Under the pieces are notes generated by a model. That model saw only the letters and a program-made list of their open reading frames with translations, was not told where the DNA came from and did no database searches. Positions 11,237 through 19,919 of a DNA stretch of 64,000 bases are shown in pieces. Positions within the stretch are counted from its first letter, which is position 1. Each line of letters begins with the position of its first letter. The position numbers were made by a program, and so were the translations under genes. This DNA comes from Planctomycetota bacterium. GTDB lineage: Bacteria; Planctomycetota; B15-G4. The DNA is taken from positions 1 through 64,000 of the forward strand of contig JACKHP010000005.1 in assembly GCA_020638905.1 (NCBI GenBank). Direction: 5' to 3'.

Positions 11237-12720
11237 GACGGCGCTCCCGCGCAGGCCGCGACGCGCGCGTTGAAGTCGGTGATGAGCCGCTCCCAGGTCT
11301 CGACCTGCGCGAACGTCCCGGTCCAGAAGTCGGGATCCCAGAGCCGGTTCAGCTCGGCCACCGAGCGCTGCTGCTGCTCGACCCAGGTGAAGTACTTGAG
11401 GTTGTGGATCGCCTTGCGGTCGGCCAGCGTGAGCTCGCGCATCGAGTCGCTGCCGATGCCCTCGATCCAGCGACCGAAGTGGCGCGCGGCGGTGAGCGCG
11501 TCGTACGCGCCGTGGCTGCCGCGCAGCTCGTCGAGCCGGCTGCCGTAGAGCTGCATCGAGTCGGTGAGCGGGATGGCGAGCACGTCGTGCGCTCCCAGCT
11601 CGAGCAGCTTCGCGGTCTTGATCGCGGCGACGAGGTTGCAGATCGAAGAGATGCCGAGCAGGTCGAGCTGCCCGACGAGCGCCTCGGGGACGCCCTGGGT
11701 CGCGAGGAAGTCGCGTCCCGCGGGTTCGTTGAACAGGCGCGCGAGGTCGAGGCACTGGGCGTCGTCGACCGCCACGACGACGTCGGTCGAACGCGCGTCG
11801 TGGATCCACGGCACGTGCTTGTCACCGATGCCCTCGATGCGGTGCCCGCCGAAACCGGCCGACAGCAGCGTGGGACACTGCAGCGCCTCGACCGCCACGA
11901 TGCGCAGCGCGGGGTGCAGCGTCTTCAGGAAGTTGCCGGCGGCCAGCGTCCCCGCCGAGCCGGTGGCGGAGACCCAGGCGGCGAGCCGGTCGCCCTCGCG
12001 CGCGATCGCACGGAACGTGCGCTGCACCGCGTCGCCGGTGACGTGGTAGTGCCAGGTCGGGTTCCCGAACTCCTCGAACTGGTTGAAGATCACGCACTCG
12101 GGACGCGTGGCCTTGATCTCCCAGCACGCGTCGTAGATCTCCTTGACGTTCGACTCGCAGCCCGGCGTGGCGATCACCTCGGCGCCGATCTGCGCGAGCC
12201 ACGCGAAGCGCTCCTTGCTCATCTCCTCGGGCAGGATGCCCACGGCGCGGCAGCCCAGCAGCGCGCAGTCGAACGCGCCGCCGCGGCAGAAGTTGCCTGT
12301 GGACGGCCAGACCGCGCGCTGCCGCTCGGGATCGAAGGCGCCCGTCACGAGCCGCGGCACGAGACATCCGAAGGCCGCGCCGACCTTGTGCGCGCCGGTC
12401 GGGAACCACTTGCCCACGAGTCCCACGATGCGCGCGTCGACGCCCGTGAGCTCGGACGGGAACTCGATCCAGTTGCCGTCGTTGTACAGCCCGCCCGATT
12501 CGACCGGCTCGTTGCGCCACGAGATGCGGAACAGGTTCACCGGCTCGGGATCCCACAGCGACGTCGTGCGCAGCTTCGCCTTCACGTCGGCCGGGACGAG
12601 GCCCGGGTCGTTCATCTGCGCGAAGGTGGGGATCACGACGCCGCGCTCGGCGCAGCGCCGGGCGGTGCGGTCGAGCACGTCTTCGTGCAGGGCGAGGGCG
12701 TTCGTCATCGGTGGGCTCAT
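11233..12720 (-). CDS. Fold-type II PLP enzyme, lyase/synthase-like
   Basis: The 495-residue enzyme belongs to fold-type II of the pyridoxal-phosphate enzymes (the TrpB, cysteine synthase and diaminopropionate ammonia-lyase group). Lys112 in PTGAHKVGAAFG is the probable Schiff-base lysine; the later SATGSAGTLAAGNF loop would bind the cofactor phosphate. I chose the ATG at 12720 because it overlaps the upstream stop in an ATGA, as at every other junction in this operon; a second ATG at 12708 is also possible. It is clearly longer than E. coli YgeX (about 400 residues), which holds the corresponding place in purine clusters, and has a roughly 100-residue C-terminal helical extension rich in Trp, Asp and Arg. 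Ammonia elimination from a small amino acid intermediate is the inferred role. Confidence 0.8.
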   Translation of the reverse strand: MSPPMTNALALHEDVLDRTARRCAERGVVIPTFAQMNDPGLVPADVKAKLRTTSLWDPEPVNLFRISWRNEPVESGGLYNDGNWIEFPSELTGVDARIVGLVGKWFPTGAHKVGAAFGCLVPRLVTGAFDPERQRAVWPSTGNFCRGGAFDCALLGCRAVGILPEEMSKERFAWLAQIGAEVIATPGCESNVKEIYDACWEIKATRPECVIFNQFEEFGNPTWHYHVTGDAVQRTFRAIAREGDRLAAWVSATGSAGTLAAGNFLKTLHPALRIVAVEALQCPTLLSAGFGGHRIEGIGDKHVPWIHDARSTDVVVAVDDAQCLDLARLFNEPAGRDFLATQGVPEALVGQLDLLGISSICNLVAAIKTAKLLELGAHDVLAIPLTDSMQLYGSRLDELRGSHGAYDALTAARHFGRWIEGIGSDSMRELTLADRKAIHNLKYFTWVEQQQRSVAELNRLWDPDFWTGTFAQVETWERLITDFNARVAACAGAPS

Positions 12721-13934
12721 CCTCTCGTTCGGGCGCGCGGACGCACCTCGGTCGGCGCGCCCGCGACGGACATCGCGGAGCGCACGTCCTTCAATCCGTG
12801 CCCGGTGATCACCGCGAGCACGTCGGCGTCGCGCCCGAGCGTACCGCTCGCGACCGCGCGCTTCACGCCGGCCACGGCCGCCGCGGCCGCGGGCTCGGCG
12901 AACACGCCCGCCAGCCGTCCGGCGGCGAGCAGCGCGTCCATGATCTCGTCGTCGGACGCGCGTACGAAGGCGCCGTCGACCGCGCGCACGCGCAGCACCG
13001 CCTTGCGCCAGTTGCGCGGGACGGGCACGTCGATGCTGTCGGCCACCGTCGTCGCGCCCGCGTCGGACGATGGCTCGCCGCGCTCGAACGCGCGCGCCAC
13101 CGCGTCGACCGTCGCCGCCTGCACGCCCAGCACGCGCGGCACACCCGGCGCGAGGCCGAGCCCGTGCATCTCTTGCAGGCCCTTCGCGAGGCCGGCGATC
13201 GTGCAGCCGTCGCCGACGCTCACCGCGACCCAATGCGGCGGATCGTCGCGCGTCTGCTCGGCGATCTCGAGTCCCGCCGTCTTCTTGCCTTCGACGAGGT
13301 ACGGATTGATCGCGCAGTTGCGGTTGTACCAGCCGTGCTCGGCACACTCGGCGCCGCACATCTCGTACGCCTCCGCGTAGGTCCCCAGCACGCGGCGCAC
13401 GTCGGCGCCGTACACGAGGAGCTGCGCGAGCTTGGGATCGGGCGCGCGCTCGGGCACGAAGATCGTCGCCGGCAGTCCGGCCATGGCCGCGTAGCCCGCC
13501 AGGCTGCTGGCCGCGTTGCCGGTGGACGCGCACGCGATGCGCGTCGCGCCGCGCTGCAGCGCGTGCAGCACGCCCACGCTCGACGCGCGGTCCTTGAACG
13601 AGGCCGTCGGATTGCTGCCCTCGAGCTTGAGCCGCAGCCGCCGGACGCCCGCCCACGCCGCGAGTCGCGGTGCCTCGACGATCGGCGTCCCGCCCACGGG
13701 CCACGCGAAGGCGCGCTCGTCGGGTTCGACCGGCAACAGTTCGCGGTAGCGCCAGTGGAAGGGCGTGCGCCGCGCGAGCGCCTCGCGCGTCATCGAGCGC
13801 GCCACCGCGTCGAGGTCGAACTCGACCTCAAGCACCGCCGACGGATCGGCGCAGCGCGGACACGTCCCCGCCGAGTCGGGCGCGGGCAGCTCTTGTCGGC
13901 AGACGACACAGACGAGGCGCGAGACGAGACCCAT
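12717..13934 (-). CDS. Threonine-synthase-like PLP enzyme with zinc ribbon
   Basis: A 405-residue fold-type II PLP enzyme. The N-terminus carries a four-cysteine ribbon (Cys9, Cys12, Cys25, Cys28), a hallmark of one threonine synthase subgroup. Lys114 in NPTASFKDRASS is the expected Schiff-base residue, CASTGNAASSLAGY is the substrate-binding loop, and SVGDGCTIAGLAKG is the phosphate-binding glycine loop. It is the first gene of the minus-strand purine operon, and its stop overlaps the next start in an ATGA. The start at 13934 (MGLVSRLVCVVC) puts the ribbon at the N-terminus. True threonine synthase activity is possible, but position suggests an amino acid lyase or synthase acting with the second PLP enzyme. 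Two adjacent and unlike fold-type II enzymes is unusual. Confidence 0.82.
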   Translation of the reverse strand: MGLVSRLVCVVCRQELPAPDSAGTCPRCADPSAVLEVEFDLDAVARSMTREALARRTPFHWRYRELLPVEPDERAFAWPVGGTPIVEAPRLAAWAGVRRLRLKLEGSNPTASFKDRASSVGVLHALQRGATRIACASTGNAASSLAGYAAMAGLPATIFVPERAPDPKLAQLLVYGADVRRVLGTYAEAYEMCGAECAEHGWYNRNCAINPYLVEGKKTAGLEIAEQTRDDPPHWVAVSVGDGCTIAGLAKGLQEMHGLGLAPGVPRVLGVQAATVDAVARAFERGEPSSDAGATTVADSIDVPVPRNWRKAVLRVRAVDGAFVRASDDEIMDALLAAGRLAGVFAEPAAAAAVAGVKRAVASGTLGRDADVLAVITGHGLKDVRSAMSVAGAPTEVRPRARTRG

Positions 13935-14312
13935 GTCGGGCGAGGATACATCGCCCGAGGGTCGGCGCGAGAGGGCGATCCGGCCGTCCCCCATCGCGAC
14001 CTCCGCCGTCGACGAACGCTCACGCTACGTACGTCGACGAGGCGGACGCAGGGAAGACCCGCGCGACCCGAGGTGCGTGGCGGCCCAGGGTCCCCCCGGC
14101 AGCGCGCGCTGCGACGCGGGATCCGACGCATCACGTCGCTCGCGCCCCGCGTCACGTCCGCATCACGCTCGCGCGGCGCATCACGCCCGCGTCACGCACG
14201 GGCGTCCCGCATCACCCCGTCGTCACGCGCGCTCTCGCGACCCCGCCTAGGTTCGGGCACGTCGACGCGGCGCCGCGCCGTGTCGCATCTCGAAGACCAC
14301 CGGAGAACTGCC
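13935..14312. promoter_or_regulatory. Divergent spacer with a GC(A/G)TCAC box array
   Basis: I see no gene in these 378 bases between the purine operon (minus) and the secreted protein (plus). The stretch 14128-14227 holds seven near-copies of GC(A/G)TCAC, beginning at 14128, 14149, 14160, 14178, 14189, 14209 and 14220 (the last as TCGTCACG). Intervals of 21, 11, 18, 11, 20 and 11 bases are close to one or two DNA turns, so most boxes would face the same side of the helix. A further TCACG lies at 14020. This could be a multi-site operator for one or both divergent units. No clear -35/-10 pair stands out by eye. Confidence 0.4.
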
Positions 14313-15224
14313 ATGAACCGCACCATCACCCTGACCGCCGTGCTGCTCGTCCCTGCCCTCGCGCCCGCGACGCTCGCAGGCGACGTGTGCGTCAAGACCG
14401 CCAAGCTGCAGAAGAAGGCGGCGGCGTTCGAGCTGAACGACGAGTACAAGACCGCGCTCGCGATCTGCGCGAACCTCGACGATCCCGCCGAGCACGACGA
14501 TTGCCTCGCGGCCGCCAAGGACGACTACCTCGAAGGACGCGCGCTCGTGAAGGAGCAGTACGCCGCGCGTCTCGACCTGTGCTCCAAGCTCGGCGGCGGC
14601 AGCTACGATCCCGCCATCGATCCGGCCGACTTCACGAGCGAGATCGACAATCCGCTCTTCCCGCTGCCCGTGGGCGCGCACTGGACGTACGAGTCGGTCA
14701 CCGACGAGGGCACCGAGTTGATCGAGGTCGAGGCGCTCGACGAGACGCGCGTCATCCTGGGCGTCGCGTGCCGCGCCGTGCGCGACACGGTCACCCTCGA
14801 CGGCGACTTCGTCGAGGACACCCTCGACTGGTACGCGCAGGACGCGTCCGGCAACGTCTGGTACTTCGGCGAGCTCTCCTTCTCGTACGAGGACGGCTTC
14901 GTGGCGGACTTGGAGGGCTCGTGGATCGCCGGCGTCGACGGCGCCAAGCCCGGCATCGTGATGTTCGCCGCGCCGGCGATCGACACTACCTACCGCCAGG
15001 AGTGGCTGCCCGGCGACGCCGAGGACGCCGCCACCGTGCTCGCCCTCGACGGCTCGATCACCGTCGCCGTCGGCACGTTCGAAGACTGCGTCGTGACCGA
15101 GGAGTTCACGCCGCTCGAGCCCGAGGTGCTCGAGAACAAGTTCTACGTCGCGGGGATCGGCCTGCTCGCGGAGACGAGTCCCGAAGGCGAGTTCGTCGAG
15201 CTCGTGAGTTACAGCGGACTGTAG
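14313..15224 (+). CDS. Conserved secreted protein of unknown function
   Basis: A 303-residue protein with a cleavable signal peptide (about residues 1-22, ending LAPATLAG). Residues about 25-90 are helical and contain five cysteines (DVCVKTAKLQKK, AICANL, DDCLAA, LDLCSKL). The rest is a beta-rich conserved region I have met as an unnamed family: DNPLFPLPVGAHWTYE, then EDTLDWYAQDASGNVWYFGE, a GSWIAGVDGAKPGI block and TPLEPEVLENKFY. The start is preceded by CGGAGAACTGCC, a plausible ribosome site. It is monocistronic and divergent from the purine operon across the box array. I do not know a function; an extracellular or periplasmic sandwich domain is all the sequence supports. Confidence 0.8.
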   Translation: MNRTITLTAVLLVPALAPATLAGDVCVKTAKLQKKAAAFELNDEYKTALAICANLDDPAEHDDCLAAAKDDYLEGRALVKEQYAARLDLCSKLGGGSYDPAIDPADFTSEIDNPLFPLPVGAHWTYESVTDEGTELIEVEALDETRVILGVACRAVRDTVTLDGDFVEDTLDWYAQDASGNVWYFGELSFSYEDGFVADLEGSWIAGVDGAKPGIVMFAAPAIDTTYRQEWLPGDAEDAATVLALDGSITVAVGTFEDCVVTEEFTPLEPEVLENKFYVAGIGLLAETSPEGEFVELVSYSGL

Positions 15225-15288
15225 GCCGCGCGGGCGCGGGTCGTCGTCCCGGGGGCGCGTTCCGGCGCGCGTCCTCGGCACGGGGGAT

Positions 15289-17112
15289 TCACCCCACCGC
15301 GTCCCCCGGACGCCACCCGCGCGCCTCCAGCGCGTGCAGCAGCGCGAGCACCTCGCCGCGCTGCGCGTGGCTCAGCAGCAGCAGCAGATCGCCGGGACGA
15401 CTCCACGCCAGCGCCTGCCTGACCGCGTCGAGTTCGCTCGGCGCGTGCTCGATGCGCTCGCGCGGCAATCCGCGCGTGACGCACTCGTCCTCGACCAGCG
15501 CGGGAACCTCGCCGGGCCGGCGCCCGCGCAGGTCGGCGAGCATCTCCTTGATCACGACGCGGTCGGGCTCCATGCGCAGCGCCGCGGCGACGAGCGCCCG
15601 GATCGAAGCGTCGTCGCGGTCGCCGGCCTGCCCGAGGACGACGAGGCGGCGCTCGGCGGGGACGTGACGCGCGGTCTCGGCCAGGGCGGCCACGCCGTGC
15701 GGGTTGTGCGCGAAGTCGACCAGCGCGGTCACGCCGCCCAGCTCGAAGCGGTTCAGCCGTCCGGGATTGTCGGCGTCGGTGCCGCTGAACGCGGACAGGC
15801 CGCGCGCGATGGCGTCGGCGTCGACGTCCATGCGGTCGGCGAGGGCGATCGCGACGAGCGCGTTGGCCACGTTGTGCCGCGCGGCGCCGTCGAGGGTGAT
15901 CGGGACGTCGCGCACCGGCAGCGCGACGCGCTCGCTCCCGTCGCGCAGCAGGCGCAGCACGTCGCCGTCGAGGAAGGCCGCGTCGCCGCCGCGGGCGAGC
16001 TGCGCGGCGAGCGCGGGCGCGCGCCGGTCGAGTCCGAACCAGAGCAGCTCGCGCTCGACGCGCGCCGCGTGGGCGACGCTCACCGGGTCGTCGGCGTTCA
16101 GCACGACGCACCCGTCCTCACGCACGCCGCGCGCGATCACGAGCTTCGCCTCGGCCATGCCCTGCTCGCCGAAGATGCCGTACTCGCCCTCGTGGTCCCG
16201 CGCGATGTTCGTCACGGCGGCCGCGCACGCACCCGTCACGCCCAGGCCGCGGCGCAGCATGCCTCCGCGCGCGGTCTCGAGCACCGCGCAGTCGACGCGT
16301 CGGTCGCGCAGGACGCGCCGCGCCCCGCCCGGTCCCGACCAGTCGCCGCGCTCGACGACCTCGTCGCCCACGTGGATCGCATCCGTCGAGCAGAAGCCGG
16401 GCGTGCGTCCCGCCGCGCGCAGGATCGCGCCGAGGCTGCGCACCGTGGTCGTCTTGCCGTTCGTCCCCGTGACGAGCACGAACGGGACGGCGCGCAACGC
16501 GTCCCACGCGACCGCGTCCGGCGCCGGCAGCGCGCGCGCCGGGAACGTGACCGAGTGCACGCCCAGGCCGAGCGACAGCTCGTCGTCGTCCGCCAGGCAC
16601 GGGACGCCGCGCGCCCGCGCCGCGTCCTCGAGCACGCGCAGGGCGTCGTTGCGCTCGGCCTCGCGCGCGGCGCGCAGGCGCGCCACCGTCGCGTCGAACG
16701 TCTCGGCCACCCCGTCGGGCCCCACGCAGAAGACCGGGGACGCATCACGCGCAGCGTCGACGTCGCCCGCCGCCGCGTGATCACCGCGCGCGGCGCCGCC
16801 GTCCACCGCGCGCTGCGCCGCGTCCCAGGCCGCCTCGTCGATCTCGGTCGCCACGTAGAGCGCGTCGCGCGGCGCCGAGACCGCCAGGCTCGCGCCGCCG
16901 GCGAAGCGCCGATGCGCCGTGCATTCGCCGCGCAGGTCGAGCGCCACGAGCAGCGCGTGCGCCGCGGCGTCCCAGCGCGCGAGCAGCGCCTCGCCGGCCC
17001 GGCCCTCGGGCAGGTCGACCTCCATGCACGCGCCGATGCGGTCCCAGACGATGTTGGGACCGGTCAGCCGCCGGCTGTCGCGCGGCGCCGACGTCTGGGA
17101 AAGCTCGCTCAC
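15289..17112 (-). CDS. Mur-ligase-like cyanophycin synthetase paralogue
   Basis: The 607-residue protein shares the Mur-ligase half of cyanophycin synthetase but lacks its ATP-grasp half. A unique N-terminal region of about 200 residues is followed by the ATP P-loop VTGTNGKTTTVRSL (about residues 212-225), then ETARGGMLRRGLG, VTNIARDHEG, VVLNADDPVS, VDFAHNPHG and GQAGDRDD. These are the same blocks, in the same order, as in the CphA encoded just upstream. The start is a GTG at 17112, twelve bases after the cphA stop; the next ATG would remove residues that look coding. It closes the cphB-cphA operon. It may act as a helper ligase or on a different acceptor peptide. It differs from CphA2-type proteins, which keep ATP-grasp and lose the second active site. 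Confidence 0.75.
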   Translation of the reverse strand: MSELSQTSAPRDSRRLTGPNIVWDRIGACMEVDLPEGRAGEALLARWDAAAHALLVALDLRGECTAHRRFAGGASLAVSAPRDALYVATEIDEAAWDAAQRAVDGGAARGDHAAAGDVDAARDASPVFCVGPDGVAETFDATVARLRAAREAERNDALRVLEDAARARGVPCLADDDELSLGLGVHSVTFPARALPAPDAVAWDALRAVPFVLVTGTNGKTTTVRSLGAILRAAGRTPGFCSTDAIHVGDEVVERGDWSGPGGARRVLRDRRVDCAVLETARGGMLRRGLGVTGACAAAVTNIARDHEGEYGIFGEQGMAEAKLVIARGVREDGCVVLNADDPVSVAHAARVERELLWFGLDRRAPALAAQLARGGDAAFLDGDVLRLLRDGSERVALPVRDVPITLDGAARHNVANALVAIALADRMDVDADAIARGLSAFSGTDADNPGRLNRFELGGVTALVDFAHNPHGVAALAETARHVPAERRLVVLGQAGDRDDASIRALVAAALRMEPDRVVIKEMLADLRGRRPGEVPALVEDECVTRGLPRERIEHAPSELDAVRQALAWSRPGDLLLLLSHAQRGEVLALLHALEARGWRPGDAVG

Positions 17113-17123
17113 GGACGCACGGC

Positions 17124-19919
17124 TCAGTCGCTCTCTTCCACGCGCGCGAGGCGCACGCCCTTGCTGTCGGAGATGAGTTCGCGTCCGCCGTCGAGCGCCA
17201 CGGGCTCGGGCACCTCGGGACGCGCGACGCGCGCCGGCTCGCTCGCGTGCTCGACGACCGTGCCGGGCTCGTCGGGCGAGAACGCGGTGATCTGCTCCCA
17301 GCAGCGCGTGATCTTGTCGCCGAACACGAGCAGCAGGTCGCCGGGGCGCGCCATGCGCAGCGCGACGTCGAGCGCCTGCTGCTCGTCGGGGATCACGTCG
17401 AGCTGCTCCTCGTGCACGCCGCTCTCGAGCAGCGTGGCGGCGAGCATCTTGGGCACCTCGTCGGGCGCCCGGCCGCGCGGGTTGTCGTCGCGCCGGCAGA
17501 CGTAGTGGTCGAAGCGTCCCGCGCAGGCCCTCGCGATGGCGCGGATGTCCTCGTCGCGGCGGTCGCCGGGCGCGGCCAGCACCACGATCTTGCGGCCGCG
17601 CGGCGCGAGTCCCTCGACGAGACGGGTCAGCGCCGCCACCGCGGCCTCGTTGTGGCCGTAGTCGAGGATGACCTTGAACGGGTGCTCGTCGAACACGTTC
17701 ATGCGCCCGGGCGCCTGGAAGAACGTCGTGTCGAAGGTCTGCAGCCCGTGGCGCACGTCCTCGAGCTTGACCTTCATCGAGTAGGTGATCGCGGCGGCGA
17801 ACATCGCGTTCTGGACGTTGAACGCCGCGCGCCCCTCGAGCGTGGCCGGGATGAGGTGCGTCCACAGCAGCGGGATGTGCGCCCCGTTGTCGTAGATCGT
17901 GATCATCTGGCCGTTCATGCCGTCCTCGAGCACGACCGCCCGTCCGCCCGCGCGGATGTGCTGCTTCACGAGCGGGTGCGCGGGGTTCATCGTCACGTAG
18001 CAGACCTGCTTCGCGTCGGTGTGGTCGGCCATCTCGAGGCACAGCGCGTCGTCGGCGTTCAGCACGGCCGTGTCGGTCGCGACCTCGACGATGATGCGCT
18101 TGACCGCGGCGAGCTGCTCGAGGGTCTCGACGCCCTTGAGGCCCAGGTGGTCGCTCGCCACGTTGAGCACCGCGCCCACGTCGTGCTTGCGGTAGCCCAT
18201 GCCGCTGCGCAGCAGGCCGCCGCGCGCGATCTCGAGCACGGCACAGTCGACGAGCGGGTCGCGCAGCACCATCTGCTGGCTGATCGGCCCGGTCATGTCG
18301 CCCTCGACCGTGCGCCGTCCGTCGACGTACACGCCGTCGGTGGACGTCATGCCCACGATGCGTCCGCACAGCTTGTGGATGTGCGCCACCATGCGCGCGG
18401 TGGTCGTCTTGCCGTTCGTGCCGGTGATCGCGCAGATCGGGATGCGGCTCGGGCTCCCCGGCGGGAAGAGCATCTCCATCACCGGACCGGCCACGTCGCG
18501 CGGCTTGCCCTCGCTGGGCGCCACGTGCATGCGGAAGCCTGGCGCCGCGTTGACCTCGCAGATCGCGCCGCCGATCTCGCGATGGCTGCGCGTGATGTCG
18601 TCGCTCAGGAAGTCGACGCCGCACACGTCGAGCCCGATGGCGCGCGCCGCGCGCTCCGCCATCTCGCGGTTGTCGGGGTGCATCACGTCGGTCACGTCGA
18701 CGCTCGTGCCGCCCGTCGAGAGGTTGCCCGTGCTGCGCAGGTAGACCACCTCGCCCGCCGGGGGGACGCTCTCGGGCGTGTAGCCGCGCTGCTCGATGAG
18801 CCGCCGCGCCTGGTGGTCGAGCTCGAGCCGCGTGAGCACCTTCTCGTGCCCGATGCCCCGCCGCGGGTCGGCGTTCGTGATCTCGACGAGCTGCTCGACG
18901 GTGTGCTCTCCGTCACCCACCACGTGCCCGGGGACGCGCTTCGCCGCGGCCACGAGCTTGCCGTCGACCACGAGCAGCCGGTGGTCGAGGCCCCTGATGA
19001 AGCTCTCGACGATGATCGTGCGTCCGTGGTCGCGCGCGTGCTTGAACGCCGTGCGCACAGCCTCGTCGTCGGTGAGTCCGATCGAGACGCCGCGTCCGTG
19101 GTTCGCGTCGAGCGGCTTGACCACCACGGGATACCCGACGCGCCGTGCGGCGGCCACCGCCTCCCCGGGCGTGTGCACGATCATCTGCCGCGGCACGGGC
19201 AGGCCCAGCTCGCCCAGGATGCGGTTCGTCTCCTCCTTGTCGGACGCGATCTCGACGCCGATGTGCCGCGTCTCGCTCGTGATCGTGGCCTGGATGCGCT
19301 TCTGCAGGCGCCCGTGGCCGAACTGCACGAGGCTGTAGCGGTTCAGCCGGAACCACGGGATGTCGCGCTCCTGCGCGGCCTTCACGAGCGACGCCGTCGA
19401 CGGTCCCAGCTCGCGCCGCTGCGCGAACCTGATGAACGCGTCGCGCTCCTCCGCGAAGTCGAAGCCCTCCGGCACGGCCCCGTCGGGGCGCAGCTCGGCG
19501 GGCACCAGCGAGTGCAGCAGCGTGAGCGCGAGCTGGACGGCCTCGAGCCCCGCGTCCTTGTGCTGGTACTCGAACACGACGTCGTACGACCCGGGCACGC
19601 CGTCGACCGCGCGCGTCTTGCCGAAGGTCACGTCGCCGCCCGCCACGTTCTGCAGCTCGAGCACCACGTGTTCGAGGACGTGACCCATCCACGTGCCCTC
19701 GTCCTCGCGCATGCGCCGCAGGAAGCCGCCCGGCTCGCCGTACGAGCAGCCGTGCTCGGCGAGCGACGGCAACGCGGCGAGCAATCCCGCGACGAACGGC
19801 TGGCCGAGCCGCGCGGTGGGCCACTCCTCGAGCGCCTCGAGGTCGAGCACGATGCGGATCACCGGGAAGTGCGCGTACAGGCTCGGCCCGAGGTAGACGT
19901 TCGTGGACGTGATCTTCAT
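17124..19919 (-). CDS. cphA: Cyanophycin synthetase
   Basis: The 931-residue enzyme polymerises aspartate and arginine into the storage polymer cyanophycin using ATP. Domains are in order. The N-terminal cyanophycin-specific domain contains GTWMGHVLEHVVLELQ and VTFGKTRAVDG. The ATP-grasp domain (about 220-480) includes PVVVKPLDANHGRGV and GAICEVNAAPGFRMH. The Mur-ligase domain has its P-loop ITGTNGKTTTARM near 496-508 and then EIARGGLLRSG, ASDHLG, LNADDA and LDYGHNEAA. All expected catalytic blocks look intact. The length slightly exceeds the usual 870-900 because of a charged C-terminal tail. The start overlaps the cphB stop in an ATGA, and a Mur-ligase paralogue follows 12 bases downstream. 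Confidence 0.95.
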   Translation of the reverse strand: MKITSTNVYLGPSLYAHFPVIRIVLDLEALEEWPTARLGQPFVAGLLAALPSLAEHGCSYGEPGGFLRRMREDEGTWMGHVLEHVVLELQNVAGGDVTFGKTRAVDGVPGSYDVVFEYQHKDAGLEAVQLALTLLHSLVPAELRPDGAVPEGFDFAEERDAFIRFAQRRELGPSTASLVKAAQERDIPWFRLNRYSLVQFGHGRLQKRIQATITSETRHIGVEIASDKEETNRILGELGLPVPRQMIVHTPGEAVAAARRVGYPVVVKPLDANHGRGVSIGLTDDEAVRTAFKHARDHGRTIIVESFIRGLDHRLLVVDGKLVAAAKRVPGHVVGDGEHTVEQLVEITNADPRRGIGHEKVLTRLELDHQARRLIEQRGYTPESVPPAGEVVYLRSTGNLSTGGTSVDVTDVMHPDNREMAERAARAIGLDVCGVDFLSDDITRSHREIGGAICEVNAAPGFRMHVAPSEGKPRDVAGPVMEMLFPPGSPSRIPICAITGTNGKTTTARMVAHIHKLCGRIVGMTSTDGVYVDGRRTVEGDMTGPISQQMVLRDPLVDCAVLEIARGGLLRSGMGYRKHDVGAVLNVASDHLGLKGVETLEQLAAVKRIIVEVATDTAVLNADDALCLEMADHTDAKQVCYVTMNPAHPLVKQHIRAGGRAVVLEDGMNGQMITIYDNGAHIPLLWTHLIPATLEGRAAFNVQNAMFAAAITYSMKVKLEDVRHGLQTFDTTFFQAPGRMNVFDEHPFKVILDYGHNEAAVAALTRLVEGLAPRGRKIVVLAAPGDRRDEDIRAIARACAGRFDHYVCRRDDNPRGRAPDEVPKMLAATLLESGVHEEQLDVIPDEQQALDVALRMARPGDLLLVFGDKITRCWEQITAFSPDEPGTVVEHASEPARVARPEVPEPVALDGGRELISDSKGVRLARVEESD

